Shown: in pieces, positions 1 to 11,200 of the stretch | How the letters are laid out: every line of letters starts with the position of its first letter | How positions within the stretch are numbered: the stretch's first letter is position 1 | NCBI GenBank assembly: GCA_017549125.1 | Contig: JAFYVL010000036.1 | Location: 1 to 64,000 of the forward strand | From: Oscillospiraceae bacterium | GTDB taxonomy: Bacteria > Bacillota > Clostridia > Oscillospirales > Oscillospiraceae | DNA length: 64,000 bases | Direction: 5' to 3' | Program-made: the position numbers and the translations under genes | Notes under the pieces: model-generated | Databases searched by the model: none | Seen by the model: the letters and a program-made list of their open reading frames with translations, nothing else | What the model was told of the DNA's origin: nothing

Positions 1-301
1 CATCGTTCTTGGCAGGTCCTTTACCAATTTCCAGAGCAGCGTTGTTTTCGTTGTTGTAGGAAATCTTCAGATCGATCTTATAGCCCTCTGCAGCATACAT
101 CTTTTCAAACTCCTCAGCAGCCTTCTGCAACCAAGAGTTACCGTAACCGGAAGAGTTATAGCTGACAACGGCGGTTTTGCCCTGGGCATAAGTGCCGTCC
201 TCGTTCATCTTGACTTCCTTCTCGCCACCACAGCCCGCAAGCAGACCTGCAGTCATGGACAGTGCCATGGTCAAGGAAACCACTTTCTTCATCAATTTCA
301 T
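1..301 (-). CDS. Solute-binding lipoprotein of an ABC importer, N-terminal part only
   Basis: The gene starts at 301 and runs off the left edge, so only about 100 residues are visible. They begin with a lipoprotein signal peptide (MKLMKK, hydrophobic stretch, lipobox LLAGC), followed by a short acidic linker and then a segment with YNSSGYGNSWLQKAAEEFEK, which looks like the first strand and helix of a sugar-type extracellular binding protein. The start is supported by an AGGAG box 8 bases upstream. It lies 27 bases after the DUF4091 lipoprotein gene on the same strand, so it probably belongs to the same transcript as that gene and the 3,128-residue giant. The permeases expected with it would lie to the left of the window. 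Binding-protein role is likely; the ligand cannot be told. Confidence 0.75.
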   Translation of the reverse strand, partial: MKLMKKVVSLTMALSMTAGLLAGCGGEKEVKMNEDGTYAQGKTAVVSYNSSGYGNSWLQKAAEEFEKMYAAEGYKIDLKISYNNENNAALEIGKGPAKND

Positions 302-328
302 AAAATTTCTCCTATTTTATAGATAGTC

Positions 329-2149
329 TTAGCCTTCCAACGCCTCAATACCGGCAGCAGGATCAGCCATCATCAATTCCAAAATCTCCAGCATTTCAAT
401 GCGGCGCTCAGCAAAGGTCTCTGCATTGTCACGCTCCGGGATCACACCACTATACAAATCCTCGTACAGATACTCCATCAGCTCGTCAGTATTGTAATCT
501 GTGCCGTTGGTCTCGTTATATGCCAGGATGGCCTGCTGGATCTGCCACAGGCATTCGTAGTCCTCTCTACCCTGGAAGATAGACTCCATACGCAAGGTGG
601 AAATAGGTCCAAAAATACCGAACTCAGAGCCGGGGTAGGTCAAACGGCCATCGTTGGCAGCATCGTCGTAGTAAACCTCAGACCAGGGTGCAGCATTGTC
701 TGTGTGGTTGACGATATTGATACAGTAGTACAGGTCGCCCTGAACACCGTAATCATGCTGCATCCAGAACAGCACGCGAGTGCCGATCAAATCATCGTCC
801 AAATGATAGGTGGGATAGGGTGCCTTGGGGTTATTACAGCCATACCACCAGGCTTCTTCGCCATACTGACGATCTTCGGTGGTCATACGGTTATAATACT
901 CTTGACGCTGACCCTCGGAGTGCCAGTGGGAATACTGGGGACACCAGGTCTGCACACCGCCAACCGTGTCAGAGCCCACCAGTTCGGGGTTATAGGCAGC
1001 GGTCACCAGGTGATTGATGCGCATGCAGGAGTCATACAGATCCGGGTACTTATCCTTAAAATACTTATCTGCAATTTCCTGCTTGCACTGCGTAATAATC
1101 AAGTCGCAGTCACGGACACGCTGGATGGCAGTACCTGCAGGCTCATCCACCACGTCGCCCAAGTAGTAATAGGCTTTCTTGAACAGGTCGATGGTCTCGT
1201 TACCTGCCTCACGCAAGGCTACATTCTTCTCTGCCAAGGCAGTAAGCATTTGACGAATGCTGTTCTCATCCACAATACGACCCAACTCATAATTGGTATA
1301 GGTGTGCATCAGACGATAACTGGAAATGGCAGGATTCTCTGCCAGCTGCTCAGCAATGTAGTCTGCAAAGGTTTCATAGCTGGTGGTGTAATTTCCGGGA
1401 TAGTACATAGGCATAGTACGACGCTCTACCAGGAAATCCCAATAGGCCTGTTCCAACTCATTGGAAGCGTAGCCTTCACCGTAAGATAACTGGTTAAACC
1501 AAATACCGTAGCCGGATTGCATGTGGTTCTCCACAGGGATCTCCGCCTCATAGATCTTCAGTTCCACAGGGATGTTGTAGGTTTCACCGTCCAGAGTCAG
1601 AACGGCATTACCGGTATACAGGCCGGGAGCTTGATCCGCAGGTACATTGGCCTGTACCATGATGGATTGGTTTCTACCGGCATCGATGTAGTTATAATGG
1701 GAAGTCTTATAATTTTCCAGCGGTACCAATGCATCGGGATAGAATCCGTAATACACATCGTTATTATAGGACTCGGTCACTTCCGCATAGTACACCGCAA
1801 ACAATTCAAAGTTTTCCGGAGCAAAGGTATCGCCCTTGTTGCTCTTGAGTTCAGCCATAGTCATATCATAGCTGACAATGCTTTTATCGGGGGTAATCAT
1901 CAGCTGTACAGACTCGGCGTCATTGCGTACAGCATGCAAACGCAGAGTGGAATCTCTAGCTTCCATTTTCTCGGAATATTCCACATCCTGCATAAAGTTT
2001 TCGGTATTATAAGCATACCAAAGCTTCACCGAGCCGGTATTTTCCTGGGCTGCGGATTCTTTTTCCTGGCTGCATCCTGCAAACAGGGAAACCAGCAGAA
2101 TCGGCAGCAGAAAGACAGCCAATGCCCGGTTGATAGATTTCAGTTTCAT
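329..2149 (-). CDS. DUF4091 (GH123-like) lipoprotein
   Basis: A 606-residue lipoprotein with an N-terminal signal and lipobox SLFAGC, so it should be tethered to the outer face of the membrane. The rest matches the DUF4091 layout: an N-terminal beta-sandwich with SVQLMITPD near residue 80, then a barrel domain. The segment GDVVDEP near residue 334 carries an adjacent Asp-Glu pair, the kind of pair that is catalytic in GH123 N-acetylgalactosaminidases. The C-terminal block with DGRLTYPG and IFGPISTLRMES is the usual DUF4091 signature. It is a paralogue of the N-terminal domain of the neighbouring giant, 93 bases upstream. Family placement is strong; activity on beta-GalNAc is an inference from the GH123 relationship. 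Start chosen at ATG 2149, with an AGGAG box just upstream. Confidence 0.85.
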   Translation of the reverse strand: MKLKSINRALAVFLLPILLVSLFAGCSQEKESAAQENTGSVKLWYAYNTENFMQDVEYSEKMEARDSTLRLHAVRNDAESVQLMITPDKSIVSYDMTMAELKSNKGDTFAPENFELFAVYYAEVTESYNNDVYYGFYPDALVPLENYKTSHYNYIDAGRNQSIMVQANVPADQAPGLYTGNAVLTLDGETYNIPVELKIYEAEIPVENHMQSGYGIWFNQLSYGEGYASNELEQAYWDFLVERRTMPMYYPGNYTTSYETFADYIAEQLAENPAISSYRLMHTYTNYELGRIVDENSIRQMLTALAEKNVALREAGNETIDLFKKAYYYLGDVVDEPAGTAIQRVRDCDLIITQCKQEIADKYFKDKYPDLYDSCMRINHLVTAAYNPELVGSDTVGGVQTWCPQYSHWHSEGQRQEYYNRMTTEDRQYGEEAWWYGCNNPKAPYPTYHLDDDLIGTRVLFWMQHDYGVQGDLYYCINIVNHTDNAAPWSEVYYDDAANDGRLTYPGSEFGIFGPISTLRMESIFQGREDYECLWQIQQAILAYNETNGTDYNTDELMEYLYEDLYSGVIPERDNAETFAERRIEMLEILELMMADPAAGIEALEG

Positions 2150-2163
2150 AGAATTACTCCTCT

Positions 2164-2195
2164 TGTCCCGGGATAAGATTCCCTACCCCGGGACA
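2164..2195 (-). other. Intercistronic hairpin between the giant gene and the DUF4091 lipoprotein gene
   Basis: Nine-base arms TGTCCCGGG (2164-2172) and CCCGGGACA (2187-2195) form a GC-rich hairpin just upstream of the ribosome-binding site of the lipoprotein gene. There is no T-run, so it looks more like an mRNA-stability or partial-attenuation element than a full terminator. Confidence 0.5.
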
Positions 2196-2242
2196 TTTTA
2201 AATGCTCATTATGCTGGGATAGATTTACTAACTGCCTGCGGC

Positions 2243-5200
2243 TTAGATCTCCTGCAGGGTCACAGCACCGTGATAATTGGACTTGAATTCACCAACCCAA
2301 TCTATTTGATTATTGATCAAAATATCCTTCATCAAAATATCTGCGCCTTCCACCAGACCATCAATTCTAAAGCCATTCATGGTTGCTACATCGTAGCTGC
2401 CAATGAGCTCAGATACGGTCCATGTGGCGGTTTTCCAGCCGTTACCAAGATCTTCCAGAGTCTTGGTAACCGCACTACCCTGCCATTCGCCGGAAGCATT
2501 GGATATAGCGCGCAGCTTTATGCTGGTGCAATCGGTTTTTACCACCAGGGTCAAAGTATCGCTGGCAGAAGTAAAGGGTGTGGTGCTGAAGTACATATTG
2601 GAATAATCACGAGCAGAACAGCTTGCATTGGAGCCGTTGCACTTCTGAAGCAAGAGCGCTGCTTCGGGCTGTGCTGTAGGTTCTTCACCAACTACATACT
2701 GGATGTTATCGATATAGCCGGTAGCATCGGTCCATGCGCCACGGATGTAGAGGAAGCTTAAGGTCTTGGCAGGATTGCCGTTATACTTCGTCAGCGCTTT
2801 CAGATCGAAGGTCACACGCTTGTAGCCGTCCTCCAGATCCTCCACGGTCACACCGTCATAGGGATCTACATTGCCGTTGGCATCAAAAGCAAAATAGCCG
2901 AATGCATTATCCCAATCGGGATTCAAGGAAATGTTAAATGTGCCGCTGGTGACCTTGTAATCAAAGCTCAGGGTTGCCAATTCTTCAGTATTGCCCAGTT
3001 CCAGCGTCAAATCGGTGGAAGGCGCAATAGCCTGACCACGATCGGGGATCACAGGGGCTTCCGCTACAACATAAGAAATATTGTCAATGTAACCCATGGC
3101 ATCGGTCCATGCGCCGCGGACATAGATGAAGTCCAGCACATTGGAGGGGCTGCCGGAGATCTTGTTCAGAGCCTCCATATCGAAGGTAACACGGGTGTAG
3201 CCGTTATCCAGATACTCGGTGGTAACACCCTGGTCGCCGTCTACGCTGCCATTGGCGTTGAAAGCATAGTAGCCGTAGTAGCTATCCCAGTTGGGCATCA
3301 AAGCCAGAACAATGTTATTGCCGGATGTGATGATGTAATCAAAGCTCAAAGATGCCAAATGCTCAGTCGTACCCACGCTCAGGGTCAGATCCTTGCCGGT
3401 CTCGAAGAATGTACCGGTCAGTACCTGCTGATCCTCGGACTTAATGAACAGCTCCTTCACATAGAAAGTACCTGCCGCATTGGTGTTATAGAAACGGATG
3501 GCAAAGTTGGTAACGATATCATCATGGCAAATGGTGTTCATAGAGATCTTGATATGCTTCCAGCCATTGCCCAGATCGGTCACCGTATAACCCTCACCGG
3601 AGGCAGACAAATTCACAGGAATGTAGGTCTTGCGGCCGCCTGCGTAATCCGTGCCACCCAGGTCGAAGCTGGTCAAATCGGTCTTGATCTTGAATTCCAG
3701 GTCATAGCCCTTGGCAAATGCCTTGGTCTGGTCACCGGTCTTGATCTCGAAGCGGTTATCTGCGGCTGCAAAGGTCACCTGCAGACCATCGGTGGTATCG
3801 GCAAAGCTTGCGCTGCCCTTACGCACATAGCCGTTTGCGGCAACTGCATAATCCACAGCAGGACCTTCCTCTTCCTCGATCATAGGCGCAATGTACATTT
3901 CCTTCAGGTAGAACGTACCTGCAGCATTGGTGTCATAGAAACGAACTGCGAAATTGGACAGGATGCTCTCGTGAGTCAGGACGCTCACAGGGATCTGCAC
4001 CAGAATCCAGCCGTCGCCCAGATCTGCCAAGGTGTAGTTGTCACCGGCAGCGGACAGATCCAGGGTCATATTGGTCTTGCGAACGCCTGCATAGTCTGTG
4101 CCGCCCAGGTTCAAGGAGGTCAGATCCGTCTTGATCTGGAAGCGCAGGTAGTAGCCATTCTCCACAGCCTTGGTCTGGTCGCCGGTCTTGATCTCGAAAC
4201 GGTTATCTTCGGCAGCAAAGGTCACCTGCAGGCCATCGTTGGTATCAGCAAAGCTTACGCTGCCCTTACGGACATAGCCGTTTTCAGCCACAGCCAGGTC
4301 AATAAGACCCACAGGCAGCTGGTGCTCTACAGTTTCCAGGGGGATCATCCAGCTATATGCAGGCTCTGCCTGGTTCACAAACCGGCTTGCATCATAACCG
4401 GTATTATCCGGGGTGTAGTCCTTAAAGCTGCGTGCTTCAAAGACGATGTCATTTTCGTACTGGTAGCACACATAGCCCTGGGATGCTGCAGAGAAATCAT
4501 TGGGCATCTTCATGCTGTTACCCTCGTACCAACGAGGCTGTGCCAGAGAGGACACATGGACCGCATGGGCAATGGGTGTTTCGGTAAGGTTTTCCTGCTG
4601 GTCATAATACTTATCCACATACATGATGCCGGTATCGTACTGCACATGGGTATGACCGGACAGCCAAATGGCCTCGGTGTACTCCATCAGCAGATCCACA
4701 AAACGCTGATTGTTGGTGTATCTGACGCTCATCTGGATCGCGCCGCCGTAGCCGGGATCAAACTTATCGCCGATCTTCAGCTGTTCCACAGGGGCATGCT
4801 CCACGATGAACAGGTTATGGGTCTTGGAATAGGTATACAGGTTCTTCTCCACAAAGTCAAGCTGCACTTCAGAGAAATTGTCCTGGCTGGGGGTATTACC
4901 GGTGGAGGTCAGCTCCTGATCCATGAAAATGTAAGCATTCTCATCGATGGTGACCATGTAGTATGCCAGATTCTCACCGGCCAGGGTCACAGCCACATCC
5001 AGTTCACCGGCATAGGTATTGGCAAAGTAAGCAGGAGCGTTGTCAATGCCTACCCAGGTCTTGGTTGCGCCATCGTAGATAGCATAGGTCTTGAAATTCT
5101 TTCTGCCGGTATCGGTCTGATCATGGTTACCGATGGATGCAAAGATCAGGCCGGTAAATCCACTTTCTTCCACGCTGGATACATACTTTGCGTAGTCCGA

Positions 5201-8200
5201 ATCGCTCTCGCCGATGTCACCGGTGATAACAATGTAAGCCATCTCTTCTGCCTGGAACTGCTTCAAAGCATCCAGCAGATACTGCTGACCCTGGTTGTAA
5301 TTGGTATGCACGTCGCTGATCACAGCAAACTTTTTCACCAGCTGAGCGGTGTTTGCCTTCTGCTCCAGCAGGTAGCTGCCCACGATCTCGCCGGAGTCTT
5401 CCATCGCTGCCACCAGGCGGTCAGCCTGGGCAGGGATGGCAATGTTCTCAGCGATTGTCAAGGAGGCGGCTGTTCCCTCGGTCACATTCACAGTACCCAG
5501 GGCTCTGTAACCTGCCAGTTTGCCGTTTTCATCTGCCCAGTAGAAGCCATAAGCGCCGGTTTCTGCATTGCTCAGGGTCACTGTACCCTGGGCATAGCCT
5601 GCCCGGTCAGCCTCTGCGCCAGAGAAGGTATACTCTACGGTGGCAGAAACGCTGCCCCATGCCAGGATATTGGCAATTTCCCAATTCTCCATGGCGGACA
5701 GATTTGCATTGACCATGTCCTGAACGGCCTGCTTCTGCTCCTTGGTGTAGCCATCAAAGTTAGCATTTACGGTCTCTACCACCTGGCGCAGGGTCAGGCT
5801 ATAGTCGGAACTGACGATCTTCTCGCCGCCAATGGTAATGGACGCGGTTGCATAGAGGTTGGTTTCGCCATAGTTTTTGGCATCGAAATTCTTAACACGG
5901 AGCGTCAGCTCATTCTTGAAGTTTGCGTTGCGGCTGATGGTCTTACCGCCTTCCAACCACAGGTCGTAACCGACGGAATCTACCAGAGCCAGCACAGCTT
6001 CGTCAGCATAGAACTCAGCCTTGTAACCAACGCCGGTGACGCTGGGAGCTAGGCTTCTCTTGGTGATGCCCACATAGATTCTGTGGAAGGTGTAGCCATT
6101 TTCACTCTCAATGGCAATATAACGCTTTGCAGTTTCCGCATTCTTAAAGTTGCTTACAACATTGCAGGAAACATTGCCCACGATGCCGCCGCACAGGCTT
6201 GCATCGTAAGTATCGTTGGCAGAATCCAGACCATACAATGTGCCGTTACCGGAAACATTACCGGTCAAAGTCTTGCCGTTCAGATCCAGATACAGGTCAC
6301 CATTTACGGTAATGTCCTCGGTGACATCCTGGGTCAGAACCAAAATACCGCTTTCGTAAGCAGCAATGGCGGATGCCAGATCGGTGTAGCTTGCCACCAG
6401 CTGACCGTTTTTGTACAGGTCAATAACAGGTTCCTTTGCTTCTGCAATGGTATACTGAACATTGTCAATATAACCGGTAGCATCGGTCCAACCACCACGG
6501 ATGTACAGGAAGCTCAATGCCTTGCTGGGGCTGCCGCTGAACTTAGTCAGCGCATTCAGATCGAAGGTCACACGGGTGTAGCCATCTTCCAGAGTCTCCA
6601 GAGTCACACCGTCATAGGGATCTACATTGCCGTTGGCATCAAAGGCAAAGTAACCGAATGCATTGTCCCAATCGGGGTTCAGGGAAATATTGAATGTACC
6701 GCTGGTGACCTTGTAATCAAAGCTCAGGGTTGCCAGCTGCTCGGTGTTGCCCAGTTCGATGGTCAAATCGGTAGCAGGTGCAATGGCCTGGCCGCGATCA
6801 ACAGGCTCTACCTCAGGCTCTTCATATACCACATACTGGATATTGTCAATATAGCCGGTGGCGTCAGTCCATGCGCCACGGATGTACAGGAAACTCAATG
6901 CCTTGCTGGGGCTGCCGCTGAACTTAGTCAGCGCATTCAGATCGAAGGTCACACGAGTGTAGCCATCTTCCAGAGTTTCCAGAGTCACACCGTCATAGGG
7001 ATCTACATTGCCGTCCGCATTAAAGGCAAAGTAACCAAAGTAATGATCCCAATCAGGATTCAGAGAAATATTGAATGTACCGCTGGTGACCTTGTAGTCA
7101 AAGCTCAAAGAGCCCAAAATATCGGTGTTACCCAATTCAATGGTCAGATCCTTGGATGCAGCGATTGCCTGGCCACGATCAACAGGCTCAACAGGTGCCT
7201 GTTCACCAGCAAACTGGATGTTGTCGATATAACCGGTAGCATCGGTCCATGCGCCACGGATGTACAGGAAGCTCAAAGTCTTGGCAGGATTGCCGCTGTA
7301 CTTAGTCAGAGCATTCAGATCGAAGGTTACACGCTTGTAGCCGTCCTCCAAATCTTCCACAGTCACACCGTCATAGGGATCTACATTGCCATCCGCATTA
7401 AAGGCAAAGTAACCGAATGCATTGTCCCAATCGGGATTCAGAGAAATGTTGAATGTGCCGCTGGTGACCTTGTAATCAAAGCTCAGCGTTGCCAATTCTT
7501 CTGTATTGGCCAGCTCAATGGTCAAGCTTGTGCTGGGCTTAATGGCCTGGCCGCGGACGATTTCTTCCTCGACCTTTACCTCGATCTGCTGTTTGGTGAT
7601 CACACCGTGATAATGGGATTTAAATTCATCCACCCAATCGGTCTGATTACCCACCAAGATATCCTTCATCAAGATATCTGTGCCATCCACCAGGCCCTCA
7701 ATTTTGAAGCCGTTCATGGTTGCAGCATCGTTACCGCCAAGGATCTCAGACAATGTCCATGTGGCGGTTTTCCAGCCGTCACCCAAATCCTCCAGGGCCT
7801 TGGTAACACCGCTACCGTTCCACTCACCGGAAATATTGGATATCGCACGCAGTTTGATGCCGGTGGCATCGGTTTTTACTACCAGAGTCAGAGTATCACT
7901 GCCGGAAGTAAAGGGCGTTGTACCAAAATAAATGTTGGAATAATCACGTGCAGAACAGCTTGCATTAGAGCCGTTACACTTTTGCAGCAAGAGCGCTGTT
8001 TCCGTCTGCACCTCACCGGAATACTGCACGGTAGCTTCCAGCTTTGCAGCAGAGAAGTTTCCATAGAAGTCAATGGCCTCTACTGTAACCTTATATTCGC
8101 TGCACTTAGCCAGACCGTCCACGGTGATCTCATAGGAATCCTTCTGATCCTGAGCAGCCCAGAAGCGAGATGCCCACAGAACGCTCTTTAATGTCTGACC

Positions 8201-11200
8201 GGTGGCAGGATTGACCACATTGATGCGGTAGCCTTCTGTTAAATAGTACTGCTCGGTATCGTTGAAGGCCAGCTGCAAGGAAACTGTAGAACCGTTTTTG
8301 ACCAGTTCCACCGCCAGGGCATCCTCTGCGCCCCATGTCAGAGCAGGTGCTGTACGATCAGCCAACTCATAAGCGAACTTCTCACTCTTGTTGGCAGCGG
8401 TAATGCCGTAAGGAATGGTATAGCTTAAATGGGAATAGCCAGTTTCCGTTGCCATGTTGAAAACGGTAGCGGTAAAGCTATCCTCGCCATAGTTCACGTC
8501 CCAAACCAGGTGGGCGCTGCCGTGAAGCGCCTTGCCCTCAGGGTCGGTGCTGGTATAGCGGCGGCTTTCAATATTCACATAATCCAAAGCTGCGCCGTTT
8601 ACATCGGTTTCAATATCCACATACTTGCCGTAGGTGTGCATACCCGTATTGATGGTAGTCCACTTGTCCTGGGCAAGGCTTCTTTCGTGGAGAGAAGAGA
8701 AATGGGTATGGGAAGTCACATTCACCAAGTGGGGGTACTTTTCCATAACCGCTCTCATACCGGTGACTACCTTGCTCTCGGGCATGCCGTAGGATGCGCC
8801 GCCGTAAGTCTCACCCCAAGGATGATGGGACAGCAAATACACAGGCTCGTCGGGATTGGCCTCTGTTGCCTGAGCGATCAAGCTGTCGATCAGGGCAATA
8901 TCATTTTCATGATAGCCACCCAAAGCTGCGCAGTACACCAGCTTACCATCGTCCATATAAGTCCACTGGTCAGAGGGGGCGGCCACAACATAGCTGATAC
9001 CGTTTACCTCTTCCAGACGGATCGTGCCTTGCTCTGCGGTAAAATCAGACCACTTGGAAGCAAAGGCAGCGAAACGGCCAAACTGCACCGCATAATCCGT
9101 CTCCTCATGTGCGCAGGCACTGGTGGGATAGAACTCGTGGTTGCCCATATTGAAGATAAACTTCACATTTGCTTGCTCAGGGCTGCCAAATACTTCTGTA
9201 AACACGCTATCCAGCGCAGCATAGTCAGCTTCATTACCAACATTGACTGTGTCACCGTTGAAAATCATCAGATCCACGCCGTTATTCTTGGCATAGGTCA
9301 GCGTTTTCTTCAACTGCTGCTGGGTATAAGCATCATCTGCAGAAACATGAACGTCAGCTGCAATCATAACCCGTCCGAACCCAGGCTCATTTTCCCCAGG
9401 CAAAGTGAACGTCACATTGTCAATATAACCGGTAGCATCCGTCCATGCGCCACGGATATACAGGAAAGACAATGCCTTGCTGGGATTACCATTGTACTTG
9501 GTCAGTTTGGACAGATTGAAGGTTACACGGTAGTAGCCATCGTCCAGCTTCTTCACGCTAACACCATGATAGGCATCCACATTGCCGTTAGCATTAAAGG
9601 CAAAGTAACCGAATGCATTGTCCCAGTCGGGATTCAAGGAAATATTGAATGTACCGCTGGTGACCTTGTAGTCAAAGCTCAAGGTTGCCAACTGCTCTGT
9701 GTTACCCAGCTCGATGGTCAAGCTGGTACCGGGCTGGATCTGCTGGCCGCGGACAAAGCCTTCGTTGCCGGGAGCGATCTCGGTTGCACCATTGGCCGCA
9801 ACATTCAGTTGCTCCAGCTTGGTCAGCAATGCCTTACGGTTGTTGTAGTGAATAGAAGCATCTGTATTGGGGATCGCGCCTTCATACAGATTTGCAGTAT
9901 AAGCAGAAATATCAGAGATACCGTATTCGTTCTGCAGCATCCACAGATATTCATAATCCTCATTGGCCTCACGGATGTTCTCAATACGGATTGTACCAAT
10001 GGGACCGTACACACCATATTCAGCGCCAGGCAGAACCAGGATCTGGTCACCGGGCGTACCGTTATTCACATAGCTATTCCAGTAGTCATAAGAAACAATT
10101 GCATTATTGTTCTTGCTATCATAGTAACCCCACTGATTGACGCTGGAATATACGAAGCCGTCAATACCGTAGGCATAACGCATCCAACCCTCTACGCGGG
10201 CAGAAACCAAAGGTGTGTTGATTTGGTATGTGGGATAGGGGGAAATAGGATGGCAGCAGCCATACCACCACAGTTCCTCTTCGCTATTGTACATAGCACG
10301 CTGCTGTTCGGTATTCAGCCACTGATACTGGGGTACATAGATATAGCTATCACCGGTCAGTGCTGTGCTACCGTAGTCATCATCAATAAAGGTCTCCTTA
10401 TTGAAGAAGCTTCCGGTCACCTTATCTGCATAGGTCTTATCCGTAGGATTAGGACCGGTTACCAAATGCTTCAGATCCATGAAGCTTTCCTGGATGCTGG
10501 GATAAGCGTCCAGCATAGGAGCCAGTTCTGCCTTCAAGGCATCCAACTGTGCAGTAATACTATTCACAGCACGGTACTCGCTATCGTTACGGGGCTCATC
10601 GCAAATAGAACCAAAATAGCAATAGGCCTTCTTAAACAGGTCTACATCACTGCCGGATTGTGCCAAAGAAATATTCTTGTTGATCAATACGGTCAGCGTG
10701 GTCTTCAATGCGTTAATATCCAGATTGCCCTGTGCGTCCTTGGTATAGTACAGGCCATAGCTGGAGATCTCGGGAGATACTGCCAAATAGGTGGCTGCAT
10801 ACTCTGCAAAGGCTTCATCCCATCGGGTCAAGCTCCATGCGTCAATGGGCATAATGCGCTTGCTGACCAGATACGCATAATAGGTATCTGCCAGCTTGCG
10901 GTCAACATAGCCTTCACCAAACTCCACCATATCCCACCAGATGCCTACCGCAGATTGGGTATGCACCTGCTCAGGTACGGAAACATCGTACACATGGACA
11001 GACACAGGAATCTCCATGTCTGTACCGTTCACGGTCAGGGTGGCTGTACCGGTGTAGTTGCCGGGAGCGGCATCCTGCACATTCAGGTTTACCCAAATAC
11101 CCTGGTTCTTGCCGGCAGGGATGGTATTCTCCCCTGCTTCCACAGCAGCATCCTGAGGCAGCAAAGCATCAGGGAATGTGCCGTCCACACCGGTCTTGCT

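Noticed and set aside
3359..6052. Long open frame (about 900 codons) on the plus strand inside the 3,128-residue giant gene
   Set aside because: It lies opposite repeated coding modules, has no ribosome-binding site, and its protein shows antisense-type composition without any domain. Codon bias of the true gene explains it.
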